DNA from: Clostridiaceae bacterium
GTDB lineage: Bacteria; Bacillota; Clostridia; Acetivibrionales; DUMB01
Reading direction: 5' to 3'
NCBI GenBank assembly: GCA_012840085.1
Contig: DUMB01000050.1
Coordinates: forward strand, 1-50,228
DNA length: 50,228 nt
Shown piece by piece: positions 34,348-42,607 of this stretch. The translations under genes and the position numbers were made by a program. Each line of letters starts with the position of its first letter. The first letter of the stretch is position 1. The notes under the pieces are model-generated. The model was given only the letters and a program-made list of their open reading frames with translations, was not told the origin of the DNA and made no database searches.

Positions 34348-34641
34348 TTATAAATATACCTTTTTACGGTAAGTGCCTTCTATCTTTCCAACTCCGTATC
34401 CATAGCAAAACGATTGGTACATGCCCTCAGTAATAAGTGAAATTAAAAATTCCCTTTCCTCCTTGTTAAGGCCCTTGTCCATCGTTTGCATGAAATTTCT
34501 CATCTTATCCGTTGCCACAAGCTTAATCGCTTCCCTTGTGCCTGAAAACTCATTGTCCAGCCTTTTTCTGGCCTGTTTGAGATATTCTTTCATTGTTTTT
34601 TCAAAGTTGTTGCTGTCATCATTTATTAAATTATCCGCCAT
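34348..34641 (-). CDS. Small hypothetical helical protein
   Basis: 97 residues, ATG 34641 with an excellent AAGGAGG site, so probably real. The sequence is charged and helical (NNFEKTMKEYLKQARKRLD, NKEEREFLISLITEGMYQSF) and ends with a Gly/Tyr-rich stretch CYGYGVGKIEGTYRKKVYL. No signal peptide, membrane span or known motif is visible. It sits between gdhA and an HtrA gene on the same strand. I do not recognise the family; it may be lineage-specific. Confidence 0.75.
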   Translation of the reverse strand: MADNLINDDSNNFEKTMKEYLKQARKRLDNEFSGTREAIKLVATDKMRNFMQTMDKGLNKEEREFLISLITEGMYQSFCYGYGVGKIEGTYRKKVYL

Positions 34642-34819
34642 AACCTGCCTCCTTAAATATACTCATGTCTAATTTTTCCATGAAGGCGGATAAATTATAC
34701 ATTTTCCCGTTTGTTCACCAATCCCTTTGCTTAACTTCAGTATAATCAGTAGAATAGGCTTCTCTGCCAATAGTTGCATGAGCCCGTTTATCTGTTTGCT
34801 TATCACCCCCGCACTTATC

Positions 34820-34969
34820 GGCCTCATGCCTATTGGCCTCATACTTGTTAGCCTCATGCTTGTTGGCCTCATGCTTTTAGGCTTCATGCTTATTAGCCTC
34901 ATGCTTGTTGGCCTCATGCTTGTTGGCTTCATGCTTATTAGCCTCATACTTATTGGCTTCACCTGTAGC
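34820..34969. repeat. Ten-copy 15-bp minisatellite after htrA
   Basis: Ten head-to-tail units of exactly 15 bp, consensus GGCCTCATGCTTATT on the plus strand, each differing from consensus at 0-3 positions apart from a diverged last unit. The array begins 6 bp beyond the htrA stop. Frames stay open on both strands (five-residue periods such as MRPTS on the minus strand), but no ribosome site supports translation. Confidence 0.95.
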
Positions 34970-34975
34970 AATCAC

Positions 34976-36202
34976 CTATCTTGTGACCAATCCGTCACGT
35001 TCCTTGGCAGACAGCCTTATGGGAATAGTCTCGGCCTTCCCGGTCTCCTGTGAAATATGCGTGACGTTTACTATATCTCCGGGATTTTTTGAATATATGT
35101 GAGCCCTAAGCTGCATCATTGTATGCATGTCAACCCCATCCACCTGTATTATTATGCAGCCTTTGCGTATACCGCTCTTATGCGCAGGCCCGTTTTCGTC
35201 CACGTTTACCACATAGATGCCTTTATCCAGTTTAAGGTCTATATTCAGATATGGCATTACCTCTTTATCGTACGCAAATACACCTAAGTAAGGCTCAATA
35301 AACTCGCCTTTTTCCACAAAGCGGTTTATTATTGGTATTGCAACATTTATCGGTATGGCAAAACCTATTGCTTCAGCGCTCGTCACTTTTATTGTATTAA
35401 TGCCTACAACTTCACCTTTGGAATTAAGAAGCGGACCTCCGCTGTTTCCGGGATTTATGCTTGCATCGGTCTGAATTAGGTCTTCCATATAGTTTACGCC
35501 CTCTTCAGTCTCAATTTTAATTGTCCTGTTGAGAGCGCTTATAATACCTGACGTTACTGTCCTCTGGAATTGGAGCCCCAGAGGATTCCCAATTGCTATA
35601 GCCGGTTCACCCACCTGCAGCTTGGTTGCATCTCCGAAGGGAATGGTTGTCAGCCCGTCTGCCTCGATCTTTACAACAGCAAGGTCAAGCACAGGATCCG
35701 ACCACTTTGTAACACCATCTATATTTCTTCCGTCTGACAATGATACAATAATCCTTTTATTCTTTCCGCCTGCAACGTGATGGTTTGTAAGTATATATCC
35801 GCCCTTGCTTACAATTACTCCTGAGCCAACACCCCATTTTTCTGACAAATCACTTTCGAATATGGAATCGCCGTCTACCCTTAATACGGAGATTCCCACA
35901 ACACCCGCAGAAGCGCTTTTTGCCACATTGGCCACAACATGGTTGTCGACCCGTTCTTCCGCCACAATCTGGTGAGGCTGCGGCATATCCTCAGTAATTT
36001 CCAATGGCGGCGTTTCAGTTTCATTTCCACCCCTTGTCAAATATCCGGAAACCAAAGCAAATAATATTGCAAACACACCGACAGATGTGATGAGTGAAGT
36101 CAAAAAAAACTTTAAAAAGTTGTTTCCTCTTCTCTGCATCAAGTTAATCATCCCTTTACAAATGCCTGCAGCAGAATATACGCAGGCATCATATTTTTTC
36201 AT
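34976..36202 (-). CDS. htrA: HtrA/DegP-type membrane serine protease
   Basis: Surface-anchored chymotrypsin-fold protease for misfolded exported proteins. One membrane span (FFLTSLITSVGVFAILFALV, about residues 32-51) anchors an external catalytic domain with an intact triad: LTNHHVAGG (His), DLAVVKIE (Asp) and DASINPGNSGGPLL (Ser). A PDZ domain follows (EPYLGVFAYD ... GPAHKSGIRKGCIIIQVDGV). About 400 residues, normal size. The start is uncertain: ATG 36202 has no ribosome site, and ATG 36139 (MQRRGNNFLKF) has AAAGGG somewhat far upstream. A 15-bp minisatellite follows the stop. Confidence 0.93.
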   Translation of the reverse strand: MKKYDACVYSAAGICKGMINLMQRRGNNFLKFFLTSLITSVGVFAILFALVSGYLTRGGNETETPPLEITEDMPQPHQIVAEERVDNHVVANVAKSASAGVVGISVLRVDGDSIFESDLSEKWGVGSGVIVSKGGYILTNHHVAGGKNKRIIVSLSDGRNIDGVTKWSDPVLDLAVVKIEADGLTTIPFGDATKLQVGEPAIAIGNPLGLQFQRTVTSGIISALNRTIKIETEEGVNYMEDLIQTDASINPGNSGGPLLNSKGEVVGINTIKVTSAEAIGFAIPINVAIPIINRFVEKGEFIEPYLGVFAYDKEVMPYLNIDLKLDKGIYVVNVDENGPAHKSGIRKGCIIIQVDGVDMHTMMQLRAHIYSKNPGDIVNVTHISQETGKAETIPIRLSAKERDGLVTR

Positions 36203-36234
36203 AGTTATTATTTCTGTAAAAGGATAAAATAATG

Positions 36235-36350
36235 CAATCAGAGGAAAAATTAAAAATCGCTTTAATAAAAATTAATACTGCTCTGATAAAGATTAAATAC
36301 TGCATTAACCGCGATTAAACATTGCTTTGACCAGAAATATTACTCTTGAT
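36235..36350. repeat. Degenerate ~22-bp tandem array after DUF951
   Basis: Between the DUF951 and htrA genes, four or five units related on the minus strand to TCAAAGCAGTATTTAATCTT lie head to tail. The first contains the DUF951 stop (AAAGCAATGTTTAATC). The array occupies nearly the whole gap, so the htrA promoter must lie in it or upstream. Confidence 0.65.
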
Positions 36351-36524
36351 TATCTTTTTCACACTTTTCTCGAATTTGGGTCTGGGAAGCATTACCTGAT
36401 GTGAGCAGCCAAGACATTTGATTCTGAAATCCGCTCCTGTCCGGGTTATCTCCCACTGCTTGCTGCCACAGGGGTGCTGTTTCTTAAGCTCGACAACATC
36501 TCCTATAGAAAACTTGTCAGCCAT
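36315..36524 (-). CDS. DUF951 family protein
   Basis: Small conserved Firmicutes protein of unknown role. 69 residues from ATG 36524 (MADKFSIGDVVELKKQHPCG); the GTG nine bases upstream lies inside the GGAGGTGG site. The family features are present: KKQHPCGSKQWEITRTGADFR and CLGCSHQVMLPR, with three cysteines that may bind metal. The ATG overlaps the mscS stop by 8 bases, so the two are translationally coupled, a linkage typical of this family. Confidence 0.92.
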   Translation of the reverse strand: MADKFSIGDVVELKKQHPCGSKQWEITRTGADFRIKCLGCSHQVMLPRPKFEKSVKKIIKSNISGQSNV

Positions 36525-37389
36525 CCTGGCCACCTCCTTCCGCTACCCTTTTTTCAAACAGGAACCTTTCCCTGTCAAAAAATTCTATATTGTTCCTGTC
36601 AAACTCATCCTTAATAAGCCTTCTTATTCTCCTTTCAACTCCCCACTGCTGGTTTGGCAGCGTCCTTGCAAATATCCTCAGCGTCATGCTTCTGTCTCCC
36701 ATACTGGTAATACCCTGGACTTCAGGCTTTTCAACAATAACTGAACTGAACTCCTCCGAAACTATTTCACAAACCCGTTGAGCAGCATCAAACGCCCTGT
36801 CCATATCGGAGCTGTATGCAATAGGTACATCCACTATTACAGCTCTGTTTCCTCTCACATGGTTTATAACTTTTTTAATTTCTCCATTGGGAATTATATA
36901 AAAATCTCCGTTGGAATTTCTAAGCTTTGTAACTCTCAGGCCAATCTCTTCCACCGTTCCTGTCAAGCCGTCCAATGTAATTGAATCCCCTACGGAAAAC
37001 TGATCCTCCAATATAATGAAAAATCCGGATATAACATCTTTTATCAGGCTCTGCGCTCCCAGGCCGATAGCTATTCCTCCTACTCCAGCCGCAGCAAGAA
37101 CAGATTTGAGTTCAAACACATCTGACAGAATAGCAGTACCTCCTATCAGATAGATGACATACCTGAAAACGCTTACTGTAAGAGAAGACATAGTATCAAT
37201 TTTTTTAACATCCACATTAAATTTTAAAGATTTCTGCCTTTCAAACAACTTACGGATGAGCACACTTCCAATTTTAATAAGGATTATGGAAACTGCAATT
37301 ATTATAATAATTTTCAGCGTGCCAATTACCGGAGTATAAAACTTGCCAAGATGCTGTCTTAAAAAGGCTTCATCAAATATATCCCACAT
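36517..37389 (-). CDS. mscS: MscS-family small-conductance mechanosensitive channel
   Basis: Inner-membrane channel that opens under hypo-osmotic stress. 290 residues: three membrane spans (about 20-40, 68-90 and 95-115), with the pore helix VLAAAGVGGIAIGLGAQSLIKD, followed by the beta domain DQFSVGDSITLDGLTGTVEEI and the cytoplasmic alpha-beta vestibule ending near GVERRIRRLIKDEFDR. Full length. The ribosome site GGAGG before ATG 37389 is part of the last unit of a short tandem array (37395-37450). Coupled to DUF951. Confidence 0.96.
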   Translation of the reverse strand: MWDIFDEAFLRQHLGKFYTPVIGTLKIIIIIAVSIILIKIGSVLIRKLFERQKSLKFNVDVKKIDTMSSLTVSVFRYVIYLIGGTAILSDVFELKSVLAAAGVGGIAIGLGAQSLIKDVISGFFIILEDQFSVGDSITLDGLTGTVEEIGLRVTKLRNSNGDFYIIPNGEIKKVINHVRGNRAVIVDVPIAYSSDMDRAFDAAQRVCEIVSEEFSSVIVEKPEVQGITSMGDRSMTLRIFARTLPNQQWGVERRIRRLIKDEFDRNNIEFFDRERFLFEKRVAEGGGQDG

Positions 37390-37394
37390 AACAA

Positions 37395-37450
37395 CCTCCG
37401 TATATTTATTAACCTTCGTACATTTCCATATACTTCTGTATATTTATTAA
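37395..37450. repeat. Three-unit ~19-bp tandem array at mscS start
   Basis: CCTCCGTATATTTATTAA, CCTTCGTACATTTCCATA and TACTTCTGTATATTTATTAA follow one another on the plus strand. The first supplies the mscS ribosome site. A separate perfect 7-bp inverted repeat (GAACAGA-A-TCTGTTC) lies at 37473-37487, just after the preceding gene. Confidence 0.7.
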
Positions 37451-37490
37451 AGTAAGGGGGCCACTCCTTTCTGAACAGAATCTGTTCCTC

Positions 37491-38231
37491 TCACTTAAAG
37501 AAATGCCCCCGGCTCTCTCCTGCTGCCGCTACAAAAGCTTCAAAGAGCCTAAGGTGCACAGGATCCTTTTGCCACATAAGTTCAGGGTGCCATTGGACTC
37601 CTACGGCAAAAATATGGTCTTTATACTCGATTGACTCAATAATCCCATCAGCCGACCAAGATGTAGCTTTTAGGCAAGGGGCCACATCTTTCACTGCCTG
37701 ATGATGGAAAGAATTCACATTGGCAGTATCTCCTTCGAAAGCAGTACTTACTATAGATCCGCTCTCAATGCTTATACTATGGGTAGGATACCACTTAGGA
37801 GCATTTTGCGAGTGTTTTAACAGCTCACGGTCTTTTATCTGCGAGAATATATCCTGATACAGAGTGCCTCCCAGTGCTACATTCATTACCTGTATACCGC
37901 GGCATATGCCAAACAATGGCTTGTTAAGTTCTACAGCCCTTTTTGCGATATATATTTCCATTCTGTCCCTGTAGGGCGAAATCTCTCCATTGTATGGCCT
38001 GTTATGTTCCCCGTAATATACGGCATCTATATCCGCACCACCCGACAGGAGGAATCCGTCAAACCTTGCCATTATTTCTTCAAGAAGCTCCTCATCAACG
38101 GTCAGAGGCAAAAGTACAGGTAATCCGCCCGCTTTAGCAATTCCCTCAATGTAGCCATCCTTTATGTATGTAAGTCTTTTGTCATAATCATACCATGGGG
38201 TTATTCCTATCAATGGCTTAAATCTGATCAT
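37491..38231 (-). CDS. Class I glutamine-amidotransferase-type gamma-glutamyl hydrolase
   Basis: Peptidase C26 / PuuD-like protein; relatives hydrolyse gamma-glutamyl-GABA or similar gamma-glutamyl amides. 246 residues, ATG 38231 with AGTGAG upstream. The catalytic triad is visible: nucleophile in KPLFGICRGIQVMNVALGG (Cys near residue 117), and His/Glu in FAVGVQWHPELMWQ near 215; VNSFHHQAVKDVAP is also typical. The N-terminal KPLIGITPWYDYDKRLTYI matches the family. It stands alone as a hydrolase domain with no synthetase partner. Proximity to glnA and gdhA suggests nitrogen metabolism; the substrate is not determined by sequence. Confidence 0.9.
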   Translation of the reverse strand: MIRFKPLIGITPWYDYDKRLTYIKDGYIEGIAKAGGLPVLLPLTVDEELLEEIMARFDGFLLSGGADIDAVYYGEHNRPYNGEISPYRDRMEIYIAKRAVELNKPLFGICRGIQVMNVALGGTLYQDIFSQIKDRELLKHSQNAPKWYPTHSISIESGSIVSTAFEGDTANVNSFHHQAVKDVAPCLKATSWSADGIIESIEYKDHIFAVGVQWHPELMWQKDPVHLRLFEAFVAAAGESRGHFFK

Positions 38232-38310
38232 AAAAACATCTCACTTTTTTAAAAAATATGCTATCTATATATTATTCGCAAAGCTGCCGTGAGAAACCTC
38301 AACTTTATTA

Positions 38311-38370
38311 AAATAAACTTGTTGTACCAGGTAATAAGATGGTATTAATACCGGCACAACAAGTTTATTT
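38311..38370 (-). terminator. glnA terminator-like long hairpin
   Basis: AAATAAACTTGTTGTGCCGG on the minus strand pairs with its near-complement (18 of 20 positions) around a loop that contains GGTATTAATACC; the 3' arm ends TTTATTTTAA. It starts 9 bp after the glnA stop. The TTGTTGTGCCGG part recurs in the manA leader hairpin (24046-24145). Confidence 0.75.
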
Positions 38371-38378
38371 AATTTTGC

Positions 38379-39713
38379 TTAATACTTTTTCAAATACTGG
38401 TCAAGTTCCCATTGGGTGACTCTGACCCTGTAATCATTCCATTCTCTGTATTTGGCCTCCACATACTTGGTAAAAATATGTTCTCCAAGACTTTCCCTTA
38501 TCAATTCACTCTTCACCATTTCATCCACTGCTTCCTTAAGGCTGCCCGGAAGCGAATCAATATCTTCTTCGGATCTCTGTACTTCCGACATGTCATAAAT
38601 ATTCTTATTGACGGGCATTGGAGGCTGTATTTTATTCTCTATACCGTCAAGACCTGCGCTGAGTATCACTGCCAATGCAAGATAGGGATTGCATGCAGGG
38701 TCCGGACATCTTAGCTCTACCCTGGTAGCCGCTCCTCTTGCTGCCGGGATTCTGATGAGCGGACTCCTGTTCTGTGCAGACCATGCTATGTATACAGGAG
38801 CTTCATATCCCGGAACAAGCCTTTTATATGAATTCACCAGGGGATTTGTAATGGCAGTAAAGGATCTGGCATGCTTCATCAACCCGCCTATAAACCAATA
38901 GGCTTCCTGGCTGAGCTGCAATTCGTCATCAGGATCGTAAAGCACATTTCTTCCCTTGTTGAATAATGATGTGTTTATATGCATGCCCGAACCATTTATT
39001 CCAAAAATAGGCTTTGGCATAAAAGTGGCATGCAGGCCGTGTTTCTGTGCTATAGTCTTGACCACCAATTTAAAAGTAAGAACTGCGTCAGCAGTAGTAA
39101 GGGCATCATTGTACTTGAAATCAATTTCGTGCTGACCTGGGGCAACCTCGTGGTGGGATGTTTCTATCTCAAATCCCATTTCCTGCAGTGCCAGTGCCAT
39201 ATCCCTTCTTGCATCCTCTCCCAGGTCAACAGGGCCAAGGTCAAAGTACCCTGCCTTGTCGTGGGTCACAGTAGTGGGATTTCCTTCATTATCCGTCAGA
39301 AACAGGAAGAATTCGCATTCCGGGCCTACATTAAAAGTATCATATCCCATATTTTCGGCTTTCTTCAGCACTCTTTTCAGGACGTACCTGGGATCCCCCT
39401 CAAATGGTATTCCGTCCGCAGTGTATATATCACATATTAGTCTTGCAGTTTTCCCCGTCTGGGATTTCCACGGGTAAATTACAAATGTATTTGGGTCAGG
39501 CCACAAATACATATCTGATTCTTCTATTCTCACAAACCCTTCTATCGATGAACCGTCAAACATGCATTTATTGTCAAGAGCTTTATCAAGCTGGTCGGCA
39601 GTAATTGATACATTTTTAAGTGTACCAAAGATGTCTGTGAATTGAAGCCTTATAAATTTTACATCTTGTTCCTTAACAATTCTAAGGACATCATCCTTTG
39701 AATATCTTGGCAT
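38379..39713 (-). CDS. glnA: Glutamine synthetase, type I
   Basis: ATP-dependent ammonium assimilation into glutamine. 444 residues from ATG 39713 ([20 protein letters not shown]), chosen because AAGGAGGG precedes it; the ATG at 39734 is in frame but has no site. Signatures: [28 protein letters not shown] (metal Glu), [31 protein letters not shown] and [20 protein letters not shown]. The length is that of the shorter GSI-alpha group of Firmicutes, without the adenylylation region of GSI-beta, so control is more likely by feedback and by the leader element at 39770-39821. Confidence 0.98.
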   Translation of the reverse strand: MPRYSKDDVLRIVKEQDVKFIRLQFTDIFGTLKNVSITADQLDKALDNKCMFDGSSIEGFVRIEESDMYLWPDPNTFVIYPWKSQTGKTARLICDIYTADGIPFEGDPRYVLKRVLKKAENMGYDTFNVGPECEFFLFLTDNEGNPTTVTHDKAGYFDLGPVDLGEDARRDMALALQEMGFEIETSHHEVAPGQHEIDFKYNDALTTADAVLTFKLVVKTIAQKHGLHATFMPKPIFGINGSGMHINTSLFNKGRNVLYDPDDELQLSQEAYWFIGGLMKHARSFTAITNPLVNSYKRLVPGYEAPVYIAWSAQNRSPLIRIPAARGAATRVELRCPDPACNPYLALAVILSAGLDGIENKIQPPMPVNKNIYDMSEVQRSEEDIDSLPGSLKEAVDEMVKSELIRESLGEHIFTKYVEAKYREWNDYRVRVTQWELDQYLKKY

Positions 39714-39769
39714 ATGTAGCCCTCCTTTCGTCAATCATACACTAACTGCCATGTATTAATCTCAATAAT

Positions 39770-39821
39770 AAAAAAGCGTACCCGAAATAGCCCATCTGCT
39801 CTGCGGGAACGCTATTGTTCC
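39770..39821 (-). promoter_or_regulatory. Candidate conditional terminator in glnA leader
   Basis: On the minus strand GCGTTCCCG (39812-39804) pairs with CGGGTACGC (39784-39776), followed by TTTTTT: an intrinsic terminator between promoter and glnA. An upstream hairpin GGAAC-AATAGC-GTTCC (39821-39806) uses the same GTTCC, so the two folds exclude each other. The 6-nt loop recalls hairpins bound by ANTAR antiterminators, which regulate glnA in some clostridia. The second hairpin of that system is not evident, although AGC-AGATGG-GCT lies in the terminator loop. Confidence 0.6.
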
Positions 39822-39875
39822 ATCCAAAAGTCGTATTATTTAGAACAAAAAGTACCATGATTTTACTCAATTAAT

Positions 39876-39904
39876 ATTATAACAATAAGGAGAACTTAAC
39901 GCAA
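39876..39904 (-). promoter_or_regulatory. Sigma-A promoter of glnA
   Basis: TTGCGT (39904-39899), 17-nt spacer, perfect TATAAT (39881-39876) on the minus strand. The leader is about 155 nt and includes the terminator at 39770-39812. Confidence 0.75.
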
Positions 39905-40006
39905 CACAATAAAATTTCTAGGGTACACCTCTTGTCCCATGATTCTTTCCTTTTTCAATTAATGCTTTTCAGATAATACTTTTTAGAAGCCACAATAACA
40001 ATGCTG

Positions 40007-41107
40007 TTATTTCATTTCGAATGTATGAGTCTCATACCTGTTTTTGTCCCAGCTATTGTATCCGCGAAGGATGATTTTGCCTGGCAGTGTTTTTGAAGCT
40101 TGCAAAGTAACTTTCTGTATAAAGTGATCTTCACCGACTGCTATAATACCCTCGCCTGAAGACACACCTGAAGGCAAACAATTGCCGGTTTCGTCCACAA
40201 ATTCGAACCATAATCCTCCGTCTGTTTCGTCAAATTTCTTCTTATCTATCACCGTATATTCAATATCCGCATAAATTGCCATGGGTGAGCCGGTAAGAGT
40301 AACCTTATCCACACGGACACCGCAGTCACTGTAGACAGCAGGCATTGTGCTGGTTACGGTTTCCATAGTACCGGAATTTTTGAGCATGACAGAGAGCGTC
40401 GTTACCTTTTTATTGGACATATCAATCACATTCCTGCCTTCCCAATTGACGAAGGGAACAGCTACACAAGTCATTTGTATTTCAGATTTGGCGGAGTTGC
40501 CGCTATAGCTGCAGTTGATCATGTATACCAGGGTTCCGTCGTCTTCAAGCAGATAATCAATGGAACAGTTCGCACCGCTGATTCCCACGGATGTGTTTAT
40601 CATTTTTTTATTGTTCTCTTGGGCATAATCGGCAATGGTACCGGTTTTGTCACTGAAAAGCGGCCCCATATTACTAATGGGATCAGACGGATATGCATCC
40701 GGACCTAACAGTAAATATTCAGGACTTGAAGGCTTGGCATCTACAACAATAAATATGTTCTTTCCGTCAAATACGGCTTCACGTACCACAAAAGCCGCAA
40801 ATTCGGTTTGGCTTCCTTTTTGAGATACATCCTTCTGCACCATTTCAGCAGCCTCGGGTAAAACCTTTACTCCATTCCATCTTTCTCTCAGGAAATCAAG
40901 GATTCCCCAGGTATTTGTAAATGCTAAGACAGTTCCGCAAGACAGCATGAACGCTATCACAATCGCAGCAAGCAAGCGAAAGCCTATCTTCTTCACAGGT
41001 TTCCTACTCTCATTTGTTTGCATACCAGCCAGGGTATTATATACATTGTTGACAAAACTGTCATCTGCTTGACCAAATGCGTTTTTCAAGTCAATCATAT
41101 CTCGCAT
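40007..41107 (-). CDS. Membrane anti-sigma factor, DUF4179-like
   Basis: Likely partner of the ECF sigma factor encoded immediately upstream, with a 13-base overlap. Layout: about 40 cytoplasmic residues that would hold sigma, one membrane span (IGFRLLAAIVIAFMLSCGTV, residues about 42-63), and a large external domain of 300 residues rich in beta strands. The TNTWGILDFLRERWNG region after the span is typical of DUF4179-type anti-sigma proteins. ATG 41107 has AAGGAGG upstream. The signal sensed is unknown. An 18-bp palindrome (39994-40011) overlaps the stop codon and could be a weak terminator. Confidence 0.85.
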   Translation of the reverse strand: MRDMIDLKNAFGQADDSFVNNVYNTLAGMQTNESRKPVKKIGFRLLAAIVIAFMLSCGTVLAFTNTWGILDFLRERWNGVKVLPEAAEMVQKDVSQKGSQTEFAAFVVREAVFDGKNIFIVVDAKPSSPEYLLLGPDAYPSDPISNMGPLFSDKTGTIADYAQENNKKMINTSVGISGANCSIDYLLEDDGTLVYMINCSYSGNSAKSEIQMTCVAVPFVNWEGRNVIDMSNKKVTTLSVMLKNSGTMETVTSTMPAVYSDCGVRVDKVTLTGSPMAIYADIEYTVIDKKKFDETDGGLWFEFVDETGNCLPSGVSSGEGIIAVGEDHFIQKVTLQASKTLPGKIILRGYNSWDKNRYETHTFEMK

Positions 41108-41577
41108 ATTAACTGATCCTCCTTACTTAATATTTTTTTTAGCTCCTGTCGTCCGCGCAGCATTCGCGACTTGACCGTACCTTGAGGCAAGCGTAAAATT
41201 TGCGCAATCTCTTTGATTGAAAATCCTTCAACATAGTGCAGAACAATAGGCAGGCGGAGCTTTTCGTCCAAGCTGAACAGTGCATCATGCAGCTCATAAT
41301 CGACGTCCGGAGGTGCTACCCGTTCAGGCATTTCATCAACCGGCAACTCCCGGCTTCTTTTTTTCTGGATATTATGACATTCGTTGATCAGTATGCGAAT
41401 TACCCACGTCTGCATATGGCGCTCATCTCTAAGTTGGTGGCGCTTTTCCCACGCTTTGTACAAACATTCCTGAACTGCCTCATCTCGGTCGCAGCTCTGT
41501 GATAACTGTGTATAACTGACGCGATATAGCGTTTGTATCATTGCGACGATCCGTCTTGAAAATTCGTCACATATCAC
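41095..41577 (-). CDS. ECF-type RNA polymerase sigma factor
   Basis: Directs RNA polymerase to a dedicated regulon, probably including its own operon. 160 residues from GTG 41577 behind GAGGGGGA. Region 2 (SQSCDRDEAVQECLYKAWEK ... MQTWVIRILINECHNIQ) and region 4 (IVLHYVEGFSIKEIAQIL, PQGTVKSRMLRGRQEL) are both complete. It is coupled to its anti-sigma gene, the usual arrangement. No clear ECF-type GAAC promoter is seen upstream. Confidence 0.95.
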   Translation of the reverse strand: MICDEFSRRIVAMIQTLYRVSYTQLSQSCDRDEAVQECLYKAWEKRHQLRDERHMQTWVIRILINECHNIQKKRSRELPVDEMPERVAPPDVDYELHDALFSLDEKLRLPIVLHYVEGFSIKEIAQILRLPQGTVKSRMLRGRQELKKILSKEDQLICEI

Positions 41578-41802
41578 TTTTTTATCCCCCTCGTTTCTTT
41601 TTGACCGGTCATATGTTAGACTGTTTAAAACAGCATTTGGTTTTTTACAAGAAAATTTTTCTACTCTTTTTTTATTTAAATAAAAACTTAGAATATTATA
41701 GCATTGATGCTAAGTATAACATTAATCTTAAATACTTTTCAGGTTATAATTTTCAGGTTATGAATATAAGATTAAATTATGATTTGCAGCCTCTTTGGAC
41801 AT
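41578..41802. other. AT-rich upstream region of sigma-factor operon
   Basis: No gene. A 12-bp direct repeat TTTTCAGGTTAT lies at about 41736-41747 and 41750-41761 (CCTGAAAA on the minus strand), and minus-strand TATACT (near 41717) and TATAAT (41700-41695) are possible -10 boxes. I cannot assign a promoter with confidence. Confidence 0.35.
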
Positions 41803-41838
41803 AAAAAATAAAAACCCGCTGCAAGCTAAATGCAACGG
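41803..41838 (-). terminator. Intrinsic terminator after rubredoxin gene
   Basis: Minus-strand CCGTTGCA-TTTAGCT-TGCAGCGG (8 bp with one G-U pair) followed by GTTTTTATTTTTT. It closes the rubredoxin transcript 150 bp past its stop and insulates the sigma-factor operon. Confidence 0.85.
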
Positions 41839-41945
41839 ATTTTTACTAATATTTTTATTAATAAAAATATTTTATAAAGATTTTTTGTATGGACTATTAT
41901 GAAAATTTTTACGAAAAATCTTATTAATGCTCTTCCTAAATATTC

Positions 41946-41996
41946 TACTGCTTTTACTGCCGTTTACTACTAATTGCTACTGCTTATTACTGCTTT
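41946..41996. repeat. Degenerate ~10-bp repeats at the rubredoxin 3' end
   Basis: On the minus strand AAAAGCAGTAA (the last codons and stop of rubredoxin) is followed by TAAGCAGTAGC, AATTAGTAGTAA, ACGGCAGTAA and AAGCAGTAGAA. The copies are short and imperfect. Confidence 0.6.
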
Positions 41997-42145
41997 TCAA
42001 ACATGTCCTTTCCGACTCCGCAAATTGGGCATACCCAATCATCCGGAATATCTTCAAATGCAGTACCCGGAGCAATATTTCCGTCAGGGTCTCCAACTTC
42101 AGGATCATAAACATAGCCGCAGGCTGTGCAAACGTATTTGTCCAA
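41987..42145 (-). CDS. Rubredoxin
   Basis: Small one-iron electron carrier used by anaerobes, often in peroxide and superoxide detoxification. The 52-residue protein reads [18 protein letters not shown] after the start and [18 protein letters not shown] at the end, with the Cys-x2-Cys pairs at residues 6/9 and 39/42 that bind iron. Start codon TTG 42145 with AGGAGTGA 8 bases upstream; no ATG is available in frame. It is too short for most ORF cut-offs. Monocistronic, with a terminator at 41803-41838. Confidence 0.96.
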   Translation of the reverse strand: MDKYVCTACGYVYDPEVGDPDGNIAPGTAFEDIPDDWVCPICGVGKDMFEKQ

Positions 42146-42229
42146 ACAAATCACTCCTATCAATATGTATTTGATATGATATTATATTACCCATTAACCT
42201 GCAGCATATAACATAATATTACCTATTTT

Positions 42230-42499
42230 TTATACTCTTTTATATTTCCTTCCACTGCCTTTTTTTACTCTGGAATAAGACCTCATGTGCCTTTCCCTTT
42301 TGCTCATATTCTGTGGATTATCTTCAATATCACTTATGCTTGTCTTATTGCTGATATCGCAGTTTAAAAGCTTTTGGCTGCCATCGTTGATATTATCATA
42401 GTTAGCCTTGCGGATTTGCATTTTTAACAGGTTTAATTCATTATAGACATAGGATTTTAGTTCCTCCAGCCTTTGCCTCACACTTACCATGTTATCCAC
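42230..42499 (-). CDS. Small hypothetical basic protein
   Basis: 89 residues from GTG 42499, with AAAGGTGAT upstream. The N-terminal 35 residues are a charged helix (VSVRQRLEELKSYVYNELNL); the C-terminus is strongly basic (SKRERHMRSYSRVKKGSGRK). No recognised domain. It lies alone between the rhamnosidase and rubredoxin genes on the same strand. The weak start and low-complexity tail leave some doubt that it is translated. Confidence 0.5.
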   Translation of the reverse strand: MDNMVSVRQRLEELKSYVYNELNLLKMQIRKANYDNINDGSQKLLNCDISNKTSISDIEDNPQNMSKRERHMRSYSRVKKGSGRKYKRV

Positions 42500-42607
42500 A
42501 GTATCATCACCTTTAAAAATTTCTTCAGTACTATTCTATGAGCGTTACCGCCGAATTGTTCGGATATGAGACAAAAATTATAATTAGCCGGTATTTTTGC
42601 TTAAAAC

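Noticed and set aside
34669..34971. 100-residue minus-strand frame with MRPTS repeats
   Set aside because: It starts at a TTG without ribosome site and is mostly the 15-bp minisatellite; kept as a repeat, not a gene.
34727..35053. 108-residue plus-strand frame, Leu/Met-rich
   Set aside because: Also a translation of the minisatellite plus htrA antisense; the hydrophobic pattern is a by-product of the repeat.
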